A DNA stretch of 64,000 bases from Aliarcobacter sp. (GCA_028689025.1 JAQTXA010000002.1:124001-188000), one strand, 5' to 3'. Shown: positions 1 to 10,185, counted from the first letter of the stretch. Numbers and translations: made by a program. The notes: generated by a model from the sequence alone, not told the origin.

Positions 1-868
<868 letters not shown>

Positions 869-869
<1 letters not shown>

Positions 870-2071
870 TAATTGTCTTCCTCAAGTACAAGTGCTTTAA
901 CACCTGGAAGAATTTTTCCTTCTATTAATTCAAGAGAAGCTCCACCACCAGTACTTATAAATGTCATTTCATCTTCATCACCTGTGATTCTTACAAGGTC
1001 AGCTGTATCTCCACCACCAACAACAGTAGTAGCAAATGAATTAGCAACTGCATGAGAAATTTTCGTACTTCCTTTTGCAAATTTATCCATTTCATAAACA
1101 CCCATTGGTCCATTCCATAAAATAGTATTTGCATCTTCTAAAGCTTCAGAAAATAACATTGCAGATGCAGGTCCAATATCAAGTCCCATCCAATCTTTTG
1201 GAATCTCTTGAATTGTTACAATTTTTGCAATTGCCTCTGCGCTAAACGTTTCAGCTGCAACAACATCAACTGGTAAATATAGTTTAACACCTAATTGTTT
1301 TGCTTCATCCATAATTTTAATGGCTTCAGGAATTAAATCTTCTTCAACTAAAGATTTTCCAATTTCATGTCCTAATGCTTTAAGAAATGTAAATGCCATT
1401 CCTCCACCAATAATAATTTTGTCAACTTTTGGAACTAAATTATGTAAAGCTTCAAGTTTTCCTGAAACTTTTGATCCACCAACAATTGATATAAATGGTC
1501 TTTTTGGATTGTGAACAATATGATGGAAAAATTTAATCTCTTTTGCCATTAAAAAACCAGCTGCTTTATGCTCCATATCAAAATATTTTGCAATTCCTTC
1601 AACTGATGAATGAGCTCTGTGAGAAACACCAAAAGCATCATTAATATACACTTCTGCCATTGACGCTAGTTTTGCACTTAATGCTTCATCATTTTTTGTT
1701 TCACCTACTTCAAATCTCATATTTTCTAATAATAAAATTTCACCTGATTTAAGTTCTTTTGCCATTTTCATAGTTTCATCACAAATAATACTAGGAGCCA
1801 TTTGTATCTCTTGTTTTAAAAGAGTATGTAATCTTTTTGCAATTGGTGCTAAAGAAAACTCTTCTTCAAATCCACCTTTTGGTCTTCCAAAATGTGAAGC
1901 TAAAATAACAGAACAATCATTATCGATACAATATCTAATAGTACTTAATGCACTTCTAATTCTTCTATCATCTGTAATATTATTATATTCATCCATTGGA
2001 ACATTAAAGTCACATCTAATAAAAATTTTTTTACCAGATATATCAATATTTTTAATTTCTTGTAATTTCAT
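869..2071 (-). CDS. pgk: Phosphoglycerate kinase
   Basis: Pgk transfers phosphate from 1,3-bisphosphoglycerate to ADP. The 400-residue length is normal. Visible signatures are RCDFNVP (19-25), SHFGRP (59-64), ENMRF (116-120), NDAFG plus HRAH (144-154), the hinge GGSKVSGK (198-205), GGGMAFTF (222-229) and the nucleotide-side STGGGAS loop (373-379). The gene lies 8 bases after gap and overlaps tpiA by one base, so the three enzymes form one transcription unit. No residue needed for catalysis appears to be missing. Confidence 0.97.
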
Positions 2072-2079
2072 CTCAAACC

Positions 2080-3078
2080 TTATTTATTAGCTACAAAAAC
2101 GGCCATATCAATTAATCTTGATGAATAACCCCATTCGTTATCATACCAACTCATAACTTTTATCATATTTCCACCAATAACTTGTGTTAAATCTGATGCT
2201 ACTATTGTTGAATTTGTATTTCCAATTAAATCACTTGAAACTAACATATCATTATCAACTGCAACAATTCCAGCTAACTCTTTTGATTTTGCTTCAAATA
2301 AAGCATTTATTTCTTCTTTAGTTGTATCTTTTTTAATTATAAAATTTACATCAACCATAGAAACATTTGGAGTTGGAACTCTAACACTTTGACCATGTAA
2401 TTTACCATCAAGTTGAGGCATAATTAATTTCATAGCTTTTGCAGCTCCAGTTGATGTAGGAATCATATTAGCAGCACCAGCTCTTGCTCTTCTTTTATCT
2501 GATTTATGTTTTACATCTAAAATATTTTGATCATTTGTATAAGAGTGAATTGTTGTCATTAAACCTTTTTCAATTCCAAAAGCATCATCAATAATTTTTG
2601 CTATTGGTCCTAAACAGTTTGTTGTACATGATGCATTTGAAACTATTGTTTGTCCAGCATAAGTTGATTCATTAACACCCATTACAAAAGTTGGTGTATT
2701 ATCTTTAGCAGGTGCAGACATTACAACTTTTTTTGCTCCATTATCTATATGAACTTGACACTTTTCTATTGTTAAATAAGCACCTGTACACTCTAAAACA
2801 ACTTCAGCTCCACAATCTTTAGTGAATGATAACTCTTTTGCATCCCTAGTTGAATAAAGTTTTGCATTTATTTTTCCCATTCTTAAATAACCATTTTCAA
2901 CTTTAACATCACCATCAAAAGTTCCGTGAACAGTATCATACTTTGTTATATACTCCAACATTTCTGGTGCTGCTGTATCATTTATTGCAACTAATTCAAC
3001 ATCTTCTCTTGTTGCGATAATTCTTGCAACACATCTACCTATTCTTCCAAAACCATTTATTGCAACTTTAATAGCCAT
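2080..3078 (-). CDS. gap: Glyceraldehyde-3-phosphate dehydrogenase
   Basis: This 332-residue enzyme oxidises glyceraldehyde 3-phosphate with NAD+ and phosphate. The Rossmann start INGFGRIGR (8-16) and the acidic residue in INDTAAPEM point to NAD rather than NADP. The active-site SNASCTTNC places the catalytic Cys at 151, and His178 lies in TTIHSYT. It is the first gene of the leftward operon gap-pgk-tpiA-fabI, with an AAAGGG ribosome site just before the ATG. It is divergent from nadD across an 88-base AT-rich gap. Only one gap gene is visible here, so whether a second paralogue handles gluconeogenesis is unknown. Confidence 0.96.
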   Translation of the reverse strand: MAIKVAINGFGRIGRCVARIIATREDVELVAINDTAAPEMLEYITKYDTVHGTFDGDVKVENGYLRMGKINAKLYSTRDAKELSFTKDCGAEVVLECTGAYLTIEKCQVHIDNGAKKVVMSAPAKDNTPTFVMGVNESTYAGQTIVSNASCTTNCLGPIAKIIDDAFGIEKGLMTTIHSYTNDQNILDVKHKSDKRRARAGAANMIPTSTGAAKAMKLIMPQLDGKLHGQSVRVPTPNVSMVDVNFIIKKDTTKEEINALFEAKSKELAGIVAVDNDMLVSSDLIGNTNSTIVASDLTQVIGGNMIKVMSWYDNEWGYSSRLIDMAVFVANK

Positions 3079-3124
3079 TTGTTCCCTTTAAATAAATCTA
3101 ATTGTAGATATTTTATCGAAAAAT

Positions 3125-3133
3125 TGCTATAAT
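3125..3133 (+). promoter_or_regulatory. Candidate promoter for nadD-rsfS
   Basis: TGCTATAAT (TG-C-TATAAT) is an extended -10 element, 33 bases before the GTG start of nadD. No clear -35 is seen, which is normal for Campylobacterota promoters. Confidence 0.55.
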
Positions 3134-3166
3134 AATATTTAAGTATATTACAAAGGTTTTAATTAG

Positions 3167-3718
3167 GTGCGAATTGCAATATTTGGTGGAAGTTTTGACC
3201 CAATACATACAGCTCATGTTATAGTTGTAAAAGAGGCTTTAAAGAAACTTCATATTGATATGGTAATTGTTGTTCCAACATACTTAAATCCTTTCAAGAG
3301 TAGCTTTTACTTAGATCCAGAAACTAGATTTAAACTACTAGAAAAAGTTTTTAAAGACTTTGAAAGAGTTCGAATTTGTGATTATGAAATAAATCAGCAA
3401 AAAACTAGCTATTCAATTGATACTGTGAATTATTTAAAGAATTTATATAATCCCTCAAAAATTTATCTAATAATTGGTGAGGATAATTTAAAAACTTTGG
3501 ATAAATGGCATGAAATTGATAAACTAAAAGGACTTGTTGAATTTGTAGTTGCCTCAAGAAAAGGTTTTGAAAGTAAAGAAGCAAAAGAGTTTAAAAATTT
3601 GGATGTAAATATAAATATTAGTTCTAGCTCATTAAGAGATAAAATTGATTTAGATTACATTCCAAAAGAAATTAAAGATGATATATTAAATCTTCAAGAA
3701 AAAGGTAAAAGTTTTTGA
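3167..3718 (+). CDS. nadD: Nicotinate-nucleotide adenylyltransferase
   Basis: NadD adenylylates nicotinate mononucleotide to deamido-NAD in NAD biosynthesis. It is a 183-residue nucleotidyltransferase with the N-terminal GGSFDPIHTAH signature (7-17), a T/HxGH-type ATP site in which the third position is Ala, and the C-terminal ISSSSLR (151-157), a form of the ISSTxxR motif. The start is GTG, about 11 bases after AAAGG; no upstream ATG is in frame. Its last four bases overlap the TTG start of rsfS. The nadD-rsfS pairing is common in bacteria and supports both calls. Confidence 0.94.
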   Translation: MRIAIFGGSFDPIHTAHVIVVKEALKKLHIDMVIVVPTYLNPFKSSFYLDPETRFKLLEKVFKDFERVRICDYEINQQKTSYSIDTVNYLKNLYNPSKIYLIIGEDNLKTLDKWHEIDKLKGLVEFVVASRKGFESKEAKEFKNLDVNINISSSSLRDKIDLDYIPKEIKDDILNLQEKGKSF

Positions 3719-4038
3719 ATACTAGATTAGAAAACATAAGAAAAATATTAGATGACAAAAAAGCAGAAAATATAGAGATAATTGATTTAACATCAAAAGA
3801 CTATATAGTTGATTATGTTGTAATTGCTACAACATTAAATCCAAAACATGGATTTGCATTATTAAACTACTTAAGAACAGATTTAAAACCAACTGGTGAA
3901 GAATTTTTAAGAGTTGATGAAGATGACGAATGGACAATTATTGATTTAGGTGATATGTTTATTCACTTAATGAGTGAGAAATATAGAAATAAATACTCTT
4001 TAGAAGAGTTTTTATCTGAAATAGCAACTAAACAATAG
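3715..4038 (+). CDS. rsfS: Ribosomal silencing factor RsfS (Iojap family)
   Basis: RsfS binds ribosomal protein uL14 and blocks subunit joining when nutrients are short. The 107-residue protein shows the family core: IEIIDLTSKDYIVDYVVIAT near the start, then the DDEWTIIDLGDMFIHLM block and a short tail. It starts at TTG inside the nadD stop (four-base overlap), which makes coupled translation likely. The stop codon lies in the left arm of a 24-base palindrome that also contains the stop of the converging 39-residue gene. Confidence 0.93.
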   Translation: MNTRLENIRKILDDKKAENIEIIDLTSKDYIVDYVVIATTLNPKHGFALLNYLRTDLKPTGEEFLRVDEDDEWTIIDLGDMFIHLMSEKYRNKYSLEEFLSEIATKQ

Positions 4039-4056
4039 AATTTAAAAATTCTATTG
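4033..4056. terminator. Palindrome shared by two converging stop codons
   Basis: Two perfect 11-base arms (CAATAGAATTT and its complement) flank a 2-base centre. The left arm contains the rsfS TAG stop and the right arm the TAG stop of the small minus-strand gene. It is AT-rich and has no strong T-run, so it may end transcription only weakly; the bidirectional terminator role is inferred. Confidence 0.5.
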
Positions 4057-4170
4057 TCCAGGTCTTAAAATTTTATTATAATTTCCAGCAGCATCTCTAG
4101 CACCACCCATATTATTTGTATAGATAGCATATCCCACAATTACAATTAATATTGTTATAATCCATTTCAT
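4051..4170 (-). CDS. 39-residue single-span membrane protein, unrecognised
   Basis: This short reading frame follows argS with a TAATG junction: its ATG shares one base with the argS stop. The product starts MKWIITILIVIVGYAIYTNN and ends with a polar stretch, GGARDAAGNYNKILRPGQ. It has one hydrophobic span at about residues 3-17 and a glycine- and charge-containing tail. The junction fits translation coupled to argS, and the stop sits neatly in the intergenic palindrome. I do not recognise a family. The tight junction and clean membrane pattern make it likely real, but conservation is unchecked. Confidence 0.6.
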   Translation of the reverse strand: MKWIITILIVIVGYAIYTNNMGGARDAAGNYNKILRPGQ

Positions 4171-5759
4171 TACATCTGTTCCTTAGCTTTAATTCCAAGA
4201 AGTCCCAACCCAACATTAATACTTAATGCTGCCATTGCCAACACTTTTAAATATACGTTCTGCTCATCACTACCAATAACTTTATGTTCATTATAAAATT
4301 TATGTACGCTTGAAGCCAATGAATATAAATATTCAGTAATTTTTTGCATATCTCTTTTAGTAAATGCTTCTGTTAATATTGATTCCAATAAAAGTGATTC
4401 ATATACTAAATTTAATCCATCTTGATTTAAATCTGAAAAATCAACATCATTTATATCTTCAAAATTGATTTCTGCTTTTTTAAATACTTGATTTATTCTC
4501 GCATGGGCATAATTTATATAAAAAATTGGATTTGATGAATCTTGATTTTTTAACATATCAATATCAAATTCTAAATGAGTATCACTTTTTCTTGTTAAGA
4601 AAATAAATCTTAATGCATCCGCACCTATTTCTTCAGTTATGTCTGACATCAAAATAACATTACCAGCTCTTTTTGACATTTTATAAGGTTCTCCACCTTT
4701 TAATAACTGAACCATTTGAGATAAAATCACTTCTAATTTAGAAGAATCATTCCCTAAAAACTCAATTGCAGCTTTTACTCTTGAAATATAACCATGGTGA
4801 TCTGCACCCCAAATGTTTATATATTTATCAAATGGTCTATCATATTTATTTTTGTGATAAATAATATCTCCAGCTAAATATGTAGGTATCCCATTATCTC
4901 GAACAACAACTCTATCAGAGTCATCACCATACTGAGTTGATTTTAAGAATATTTTTTCATCTTTTTCAAAAAGTGCACTATTTCTATCTAGGATTTCTTT
5001 TGTAGATTCCCATGAAGGATACAATGATTTTTCAGAAACAAAATTATCAAATTCTATCCCTAAATCTTTTAAATCTTTTACTATTATATCCATAACTAAA
5101 TCTTTTGAGAAAAAAGCTATTTCTTTAAATCTGCTATCATCATAGATTATATCTTTACCAAATTTCTCTATAACAATATTAGCAATATCTATTAAATATT
5201 CACCTCTATAATATGTTTCTGGATATGACACTTCTTCTTTAAAAATGAAATCTCTTGCAGCAAGTGAAACTGACAATCCCAATAAATCCATTTGAGCACC
5301 AGCATCATTTATATAATATTCTGTAGTAATATCATAACCTAAATATTTTCCAACTCTAGCTAATGAATCACCAGCAATTGCACCCCTAGCATGACCAATA
5401 TGTAAAGGACCAGTTGGATTTGCAGAAACAAATTCTAATAAAACTTTTTCATTTTTTGATGTTTGTTTTGCAAACTCTTCTTTATTGTTTAATGCATTAT
5501 CTACTAATGATTGTAAAAAAGAAGATGATAATTTAAAGTTTATAAAACCTTTAACCGCTTCAACTTTTTCAAACATATCTGAATCAGCTAAACTTAATGC
5601 TAATTCATCTGCTATAGCCATTGGTGATTTTTTAAGTTCTTTTGCTAGGGAAAAAGCAACTGGAGTTGCATAATGACCAAAAGAGATATCTTTTGGCTTT
5701 TCTAATACAACATTTGTATTTAATTTTTTTTCAATAAATTCTTTTACTAAATTTTGCAA
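4170..5759 (-). CDS. argS: Arginyl-tRNA synthetase
   Basis: ArgS charges tRNA-Arg. The 529-residue class I synthetase has an N-terminal Arg-tRNA synthetase domain (about 1-85), the HIGH motif at 120-123 within NPTGPLHIGHARGA, the GADHHGYISR region (318-327), KMSKR at 360-364 and a C-terminal DALR anticodon-binding domain with YAHARI before it. It starts 9 bases after tatA, a pairing often seen in Campylobacterota. Nothing is missing relative to the family. Confidence 0.97.
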   Translation of the reverse strand: MQNLVKEFIEKKLNTNVVLEKPKDISFGHYATPVAFSLAKELKKSPMAIADELALSLADSDMFEKVEAVKGFINFKLSSSFLQSLVDNALNNKEEFAKQTSKNEKVLLEFVSANPTGPLHIGHARGAIAGDSLARVGKYLGYDITTEYYINDAGAQMDLLGLSVSLAARDFIFKEEVSYPETYYRGEYLIDIANIVIEKFGKDIIYDDSRFKEIAFFSKDLVMDIIVKDLKDLGIEFDNFVSEKSLYPSWESTKEILDRNSALFEKDEKIFLKSTQYGDDSDRVVVRDNGIPTYLAGDIIYHKNKYDRPFDKYINIWGADHHGYISRVKAAIEFLGNDSSKLEVILSQMVQLLKGGEPYKMSKRAGNVILMSDITEEIGADALRFIFLTRKSDTHLEFDIDMLKNQDSSNPIFYINYAHARINQVFKKAEINFEDINDVDFSDLNQDGLNLVYESLLLESILTEAFTKRDMQKITEYLYSLASSVHKFYNEHKVIGSDEQNVYLKVLAMAALSINVGLGLLGIKAKEQM

Positions 5760-5768
5760 TAGTTTCTC

Positions 5769-5996
5769 TTATACTTGTTTTGTTTCATTTTTTTCAGATG
5801 ATGATTCTGATTTTTTCTCAATTTCATCTGCTTTACTATTTTGTACTATTTCATCTTCATCATCTTTTATAGCTTTTTTGAAGTTTTTAATACCTGAACC
5901 TAAACCTTTTGCTAATTCTGGTATTTTTTTACCCCCGAATAACAATAATACAACTAATGCTATTAATAACCATTCTGTACCACCTGGCATACTCAT
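5769..5996 (-). CDS. tatA: Twin-arginine translocase subunit TatA/E
   Basis: This 75-residue protein forms the pore-lining component of the Tat pathway for folded proteins. One membrane span (about 7-22) is followed by the [14 protein letters not shown] hinge and amphipathic helix, then an acidic, Ser/Glu/Lys-rich cytoplasmic tail. TatA proteins are small and vary in the tail, so TatA versus TatE cannot be separated. tatB and tatC are not in the window. It is the promoter-proximal gene of tatA-argS-small ORF. Confidence 0.92.
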   Translation of the reverse strand: MSMPGGTEWLLIALVVLLLFGGKKIPELAKGLGSGIKNFKKAIKDDEDEIVQNSKADEIEKKSESSSEKNETKQV

Positions 5997-6023
5997 GATA
6001 TATCCTTTTATTGATTTTGCATT

Positions 6024-6029
6024 ATTATA
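6024..6029 (-). promoter_or_regulatory. Candidate -10 element for tatA-argS
   Basis: A perfect TATAAT on the minus strand lies 28 bases before the tatA ATG. The upstream region is T/A-rich without a clear -35. Confidence 0.5.
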
Positions 6030-6060
6030 ACTACATAATGCTTAAAAAAATTTGTGGAGA

Positions 6061-6447
6061 TTACTTTAAAAAGAAATGCATTAATTTGAATCCACTACCA
6101 GCTACAACTATTGTGCCAATAAGATTTAATGCAATATTTGTAAAGGCTAAATAAATTGATGTTCCAAATAAGAGATAAGATTCGATAGCAAAAGTTGAGT
6201 AAGTTGTTAATGCACCTAAAAAGCCTGTTGTCAAAAATGCTTTTAGATTTATAGAAACAGTATAATGAGAGAAATAAGCAAATAAAATACCAATAATAAA
6301 TGAGCCTATTAAATTAACTAATAATATACCAAGGGGAAATTCTAATGGAAAAAATTTATTAGTAAAGTGAACAGCATATGCCCTTGCAATTGCTCCGAGA
6401 AATCCTCCAAGTCCAATTGCTAAAACCATAGACCAATTAAGAGACAT
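6061..6447 (-). CDS. crcB: Fluoride exporter FluC/CrcB
   Basis: A small four-span dimeric fluoride channel of the inner membrane. Hallmarks are GGFLGAIARAY near the start, NLIGSFIIGIL in the second span and GFLGALTTYSTFAIE in the third; the last holds the conserved GxLTTxSTF pore motif. I chose the ATG at 6447-6445 (128 residues, starting MSLNWSMVLAIGLGG) because family members usually start just before the first span. An ATG at 6477 would add ten residues and deepen the overlap with the acyltransferase gene. With the chosen start the overlap is 11 bases. No fluoride riboswitch is visible because the leader is coding. Confidence 0.9.
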   Translation of the reverse strand: MSLNWSMVLAIGLGGFLGAIARAYAVHFTNKFFPLEFPLGILLVNLIGSFIIGILFAYFSHYTVSINLKAFLTTGFLGALTTYSTFAIESYLLFGTSIYLAFTNIALNLIGTIVVAGSGFKLMHFFLK

Positions 6448-7123
6448 AATTTTTTGACTCTTTATTAAAAGCTTCATTCATTTGTTCTTCAACTTTTTCA
6501 AACCAATCTGTATTTTTATCAGCTTGAATTGGTTCTAAATAAATTACTTTTACAATTCCTGGTGTTGCCAATAATTTTTTTGAATCAACAATATTTCTTG
6601 TATTAAATAATACTATTGGTTGAACTCTTAAATTATATTTATTTGCAACCATTTTAGCACCTGGTTTGAAACTTAACATTAATTTGCCATTACTTCTTGT
6701 TCCTTCTGGAAACATTGCAATTGGTCTTCCTTTATCTAATCTATCTTTTGCTTCTTTTAAAAGATTGATAATTCCAGCTTTATTTTCTCTATCTATGCTA
6801 ATCATTCTTGGAGCTTTTATTATATGACCAAAAAAGAATAAATCAGTAATCTCTTTTTTTGCTACCCAAGCTAAATCTCTTGAATGTATATATTCCATAA
6901 CTATAATATCAAGTAATGATTGATGATTCATTAAAATCATGTCACATGATTCATCAAGTGAACCTTGTGTTTCTAATTTTATTCCCAAAACAAACATTTG
7001 AAATGTCATCCACACTTTTATTACTTGATGTGTATGTTTTCTAAATATATACATAAGAACCACAGTAATTGCAACTGTAATTGAAAATTGTATTAAAAGT
7101 ATTATTCCTCTAATTCTCGCCAA
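6437..7123 (-). CDS. plsC: 1-acyl-sn-glycerol-3-phosphate acyltransferase (PlsC family)
   Basis: The product probably acylates lysophosphatidate to phosphatidate in phospholipid synthesis at the inner membrane. The 228-residue protein has an N-terminal membrane span (about 8-27), the catalytic NHxxxxD motif (NHQSLLD, His67/Asp72) and the FPEGTRS substrate motif (138-144). Family members can use other acyl acceptors, so the exact substrate is inferred. It overlaps the upstream gene by 14 bases and crcB by 11 bases, so the three are cotranscribed. Confidence 0.9.
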   Translation of the reverse strand: MARIRGIILLIQFSITVAITVVLMYIFRKHTHQVIKVWMTFQMFVLGIKLETQGSLDESCDMILMNHQSLLDIIVMEYIHSRDLAWVAKKEITDLFFFGHIIKAPRMISIDRENKAGIINLLKEAKDRLDKGRPIAMFPEGTRSNGKLMLSFKPGAKMVANKYNLRVQPIVLFNTRNIVDSKKLLATPGIVKVIYLEPIQADKNTDWFEKVEEQMNEAFNKESKNYVS

Positions 7124-8180
7124 AACTTTCTTCCTTTATCCAACCAATAAAATCACTATCACTACCTAGAACCTTCAGAAAGCCATTCTTTTTCTCTAGT
7201 ACTTCAATTTTCTGTTCATTTTCTATTTTAAAAAATACAGTTGAATTTTTAGTTGGTAATATATATACAAACGAATCTTTTTTTACTATTCCTTTAGGAT
7301 TAGGTAAAAGATAAACTATTGAAATAATAAGAAATATCACAGATAATATAAGAAGTACTCTTTTTCTTTTCCAAATAAATAATAATAAAAATATTAAAAA
7401 AACAAAAACTGCAGCAACTTTTTTATACTTTTCAAAACTCGAATCATTTGGATTTAAATCTGTTTGAGTACTAACAAGTTCATTTTGCAATAATAATGGG
7501 ATTATTACATCTTTAAAACTTTTTGTTTTAGTGTTATAGTATGTAATAACTAATTTCTTTTTATATATTGGAGTAACAAAATAGTAAACTAAATTCTCTT
7601 TTTCATTATAATCTTTTATACTAGAAATTGCTTGATCTTCAATATCTTTTAATTTAAAATCTTCTAAATTAGAATTAATTGCATCAACATCAATTATTGT
7701 TAAAGCTTCTTTATTATTATATTGTTTAGTTTTATAAGCTTTTAAAAAGAAATCATCTGCAATTACACCTGAAAATCTTTCATCACCTTTTCCAATATCT
7801 GAATATCTTATAGCTGGAGCAGATAATTCTGTAGAATCAATCATTGTTCCATTATTCATTAGAACAACACTAATATCTGGGAATTTAAAGTTTCCTTGTT
7901 TTACTTTAAAATAATAACTATTTTCATAAGTATCATTTGAGACTTTTCTCCAAGGATTTTTAGGGTTTAAAATTGTAATGTTTGAAGAATTTGAAAAAGT
8001 AGTTGCTAATTCATCAAAATTATTAGTAGTAATTAAAGCCTTAACTACAACTTCAAACTTTTGATTTTTGTAGACATTTGTAGGTATTTTATTATATGAA
8101 ATATATAAATTTTTAGCTGCAAAAAGATTAATACATAAAAATATATTTAATAAAATTGCAAGTTTTAATATTTTTTTCAT
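7110..8180 (-). CDS. Membrane-anchored periplasmic protein, BatD-like with C-terminal SH3-like domain
   Basis: This 356-residue protein has a signal peptide (about 1-21, ending LFAAKN) and a beta-rich periplasmic region. The early part (NVYKNQKFEVVVKAL to YYFKVKQGNFKFPDISVVL) resembles the Ig-like modules of BatD/oxygen-tolerance proteins. Two membrane spans follow at about 257-295, and the last 50 residues look like a bacterial SH3 fold ending in DFIGWIKEESF. I cannot assign a precise role; cell-envelope scaffolding or wall binding is inferred. It overlaps plsC by 14 bases and lies 29 bases after purQ. Confidence 0.6.
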   Translation of the reverse strand: MKKILKLAILLNIFLCINLFAAKNLYISYNKIPTNVYKNQKFEVVVKALITTNNFDELATTFSNSSNITILNPKNPWRKVSNDTYENSYYFKVKQGNFKFPDISVVLMNNGTMIDSTELSAPAIRYSDIGKGDERFSGVIADDFFLKAYKTKQYNNKEALTIIDVDAINSNLEDFKLKDIEDQAISSIKDYNEKENLVYYFVTPIYKKKLVITYYNTKTKSFKDVIIPLLLQNELVSTQTDLNPNDSSFEKYKKVAAVFVFLIFLLLFIWKRKRVLLILSVIFLIISIVYLLPNPKGIVKKDSFVYILPTKNSTVFFKIENEQKIEVLEKKNGFLKVLGSDSDFIGWIKEESFGEN

Positions 8181-8185
8181 TTTAG

Positions 8186-8222
8186 TTTTTACAATAGGGA
8201 ATTAACTCCTTATTGTAAAAAA
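8186..8222. terminator. Inverted repeat at the end of purQ
   Basis: Arms of about 15 bases with a single mismatch surround a 6-base loop; the repeat overlaps the purQ stop. A T-run after the stem is lacking on the minus strand, so it may act as a partial terminator or 3' end stabiliser. Confidence 0.4.
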
Positions 8223-8881
8223 CCCTTTAACATATTTACACCATCAATAGAACCTAATAGTTCTTCAATAGCTCTTTCTGGATGAGGCATTAAACCAAAA
8301 ACATTTTTTTCTTTGTTACAAATACCCGCAATATTTAATACAGAACCATTCATATTTACTAGATTTCCATCTTTATCACAATATTTTAAAAGTATTTGAT
8401 TATTATCTTCTAATTCTTTTAATCCATCGGCATCAATATAATAGTTTCCATCATGGTGTGCAACTGGAATATTAACAACTTGATCTTTTTCCATCAAAGA
8501 TAAAAATTCATTATCAGTATTGATTACTTTTAAAGTATGATATTTTGAAATAAAATGTAATGAATCATTTCTTTTCATAGCACCTGGCAATAATCCAGCT
8601 TCAAGTAAGATTTGGAATCCATTACAAATTCCTAAAACTTTTCCGCCCTTTGCTGCATATGATTGAACTGATTCCATAACATTTGCAAATCTTGCAATTG
8701 CTCCACTTCTTAAATAGTCCCCATAAGAAAATCCACCAGGAATTACAAGTAAATCAGTGTCAGTAGGAATATTTTTCTCTTTATGCCAAATGATTTCTAC
8801 ATCACAACCTAATTGTTCAAATGCATATTTTGTATCATATTCACAGTTTGTTCCAGGAAATTGTAATACTGAAATTTTCAT
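8210..8881 (-). CDS. purQ: Phosphoribosylformylglycinamidine synthase, glutaminase subunit PurQ
   Basis: PurQ supplies ammonia from glutamine to PurL for the fourth step of purine synthesis. At 223 residues it is the stand-alone class I glutamine amidotransferase form. The nucleophile elbow GICNGFQ gives Cys86, and the His/Glu pair lies in MPHPERA (His200, Glu202). It starts one base after purS. PurL is not in the window. PurS-type architecture implies a small PurL elsewhere, forming a PurLQS complex. Confidence 0.96.
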   Translation of the reverse strand: MKISVLQFPGTNCEYDTKYAFEQLGCDVEIIWHKEKNIPTDTDLLVIPGGFSYGDYLRSGAIARFANVMESVQSYAAKGGKVLGICNGFQILLEAGLLPGAMKRNDSLHFISKYHTLKVINTDNEFLSLMEKDQVVNIPVAHHDGNYYIDADGLKELEDNNQILLKYCDKDGNLVNMNGSVLNIAGICNKEKNVFGLMPHPERAIEELLGSIDGVNMLKGFLQ

Positions 8882-8882
8882 A

Positions 8883-9128
8883 TTAACCTACTATTTCTAT
8901 ATCGTAATCTTCAATAACTGTATTAGCCAAAAGTTTTTGACACATTTTTGTAACTTCTTCTTTAGCAGATGCTTCATCAGTTGAGTTTAATTCAATAATA
9001 ATTTGTTTACCAATTCTTACATTTTTAACTAAATCTTTGAATCCTAATGTATCTAGTGCATGATGAGTTGCTTTACCTTGGTCATCAAGAACACCTTGTT
9101 TTAATCCTACATTTACAATTGCTTTCAT
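8883..9128 (-). CDS. purS: Phosphoribosylformylglycinamidine synthase subunit PurS
   Basis: An 81-residue PurS starting MKAIVNVGLKQGVLDDQG, the standard family opening, followed by a central VRIGKQIIIELN strand pair. PurS bridges PurL and PurQ in the three-part FGAM synthase. It has its own candidate promoter (TATAAT at 9161-9156) and an AAGGTG site 6 bases before the ATG. purQ starts directly after it. Confidence 0.95.
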   Translation of the reverse strand: MKAIVNVGLKQGVLDDQGKATHHALDTLGFKDLVKNVRIGKQIIIELNSTDEASAKEEVTKMCQKLLANTVIEDYDIEIVG

Positions 9129-9155
9129 TTATCACCTTCAATTTATATTTTTGCG

Positions 9156-9161
9156 ATTATA
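9156..9161 (-). promoter_or_regulatory. Candidate -10 element for purS-purQ
   Basis: TATAAT on the minus strand in GATATAATCG, 28 bases before the purS ATG, lying between purS and the purC terminator hairpin. Confidence 0.5.
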
Positions 9162-9190
9162 TCTAAAACTGCCTTATAGCAATTTAGAGA

Positions 9191-9211
9191 TGAAGAGCTA
9201 AATGCTCTTCA
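9191..9211 (-). terminator. Hairpin after purC
   Basis: A perfect 8-base stem (TGAAGAGC with GCTCTTCA) and 5-base loop lie 7 bases after the purC stop. The following T content is modest, so termination may be partial, and purS may receive read-through. Confidence 0.5.
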
Positions 9212-9217
9212 TTAAGA

Positions 9218-10171
9218 CTATTTACTTAATCTATTAAGAATAGTTGTATATCCATCTAAAATTTTATCTTTGATAGATTGGGGAACATTTACTTCTAATT
9301 TCTCACCAGATTTTAAAGCCTTAGATTTTTCTTTCCAGTTATTTTCTTTTCCAAAATCTCTAAGAATTTGTTTATCCATTGAGATATAATTTGCAGCATC
9401 AAAATCTTCTTTTGAAATAAATCTTGAACTCTCAGGTGTTAAAACTTCATCACCTAAAACCCATTCACCTTTTGAATTAACAAATATTTCAAATTTAGTA
9501 TCAACAACAATAATACCTCTATCTTCTGCAAACTTAGTAAAATCTTTGAATAATTTTTCAAGACTCGAAATAATATCAGGGAATAATTCTCTAACTTTTA
9601 AAGAAGTTAAAGGCTCATCTTTGATACCTTTTGTAGTTGGTGTAAAAATTGGCGTTTCAAATTTATGCCATTGTTTTAAACCTGTAGGTAAATTTAAGCT
9701 ATATGGATCTAAACCATTTTGACAAGCATCAAAAAGTGAACCAGTTAAATAATTTCTAAAGATTAATTCAAATTGAACAATATCTCCATCAATTTGTGCT
9801 TCTAAAGGTTTACATAATTCCATAAGTTGACATCTTGGCGCAATTGCTAAAGATTGATCAACTGTTTCTGATAAAATTGCTGTTCTAATTCCAGATTCTT
9901 TTGCAAACATTGCTCCATTGTTAGAAATAGCTGTTTGAGAAACACCTTTTCCCTCAATTAAAAGATTTAATGGAATATCAAATACAGAACATCTATCACT
10001 TCTTACAAGTAATACTTTTGCTTCATCACCAGCACAAGTATAAAGATCTGCATTTTTACCAATATAAAACAGGTTATATCCTAACTCTTCAAGTTCAGGA
10101 ATACCCTTTTGAGTTGTAGTTTTCTTTGATTCAGGCCAAAGTCCAAGTGCTACGATTTCACTTATTTTCAT
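9218..10171 (-). CDS. purC: Phosphoribosylaminoimidazole-succinocarboxamide synthase
   Basis: PurC joins aspartate to CAIR in purine synthesis. At 317 residues this is the longer SAICAR synthetase type rather than the roughly 240-residue E. coli type. Both signatures are present: VVDTKFEIF (222-230) and GDEVLTPESSRF (240-251). It starts 14 bases after ctpA and ends at a hairpin before purS, so ctpA-purC and purS-purQ are neighbouring units on one strand. Confidence 0.95.
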   Translation of the reverse strand: MKISEIVALGLWPESKKTTTQKGIPELEELGYNLFYIGKNADLYTCAGDEAKVLLVRSDRCSVFDIPLNLLIEGKGVSQTAISNNGAMFAKESGIRTAILSETVDQSLAIAPRCQLMELCKPLEAQIDGDIVQFELIFRNYLTGSLFDACQNGLDPYSLNLPTGLKQWHKFETPIFTPTTKGIKDEPLTSLKVRELFPDIISSLEKLFKDFTKFAEDRGIIVVDTKFEIFVNSKGEWVLGDEVLTPESSRFISKEDFDAANYISMDKQILRDFGKENNWKEKSKALKSGEKLEVNVPQSIKDKILDGYTTILNRLSK

Positions 10172-10185
10172 TTAGTCTCCTACTT

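Noticed and set aside
9156-9217. Purine (PurR/guanine) riboswitch before purS
   Set aside because: The gap is too short and holds only a -10 element and the purC hairpin.
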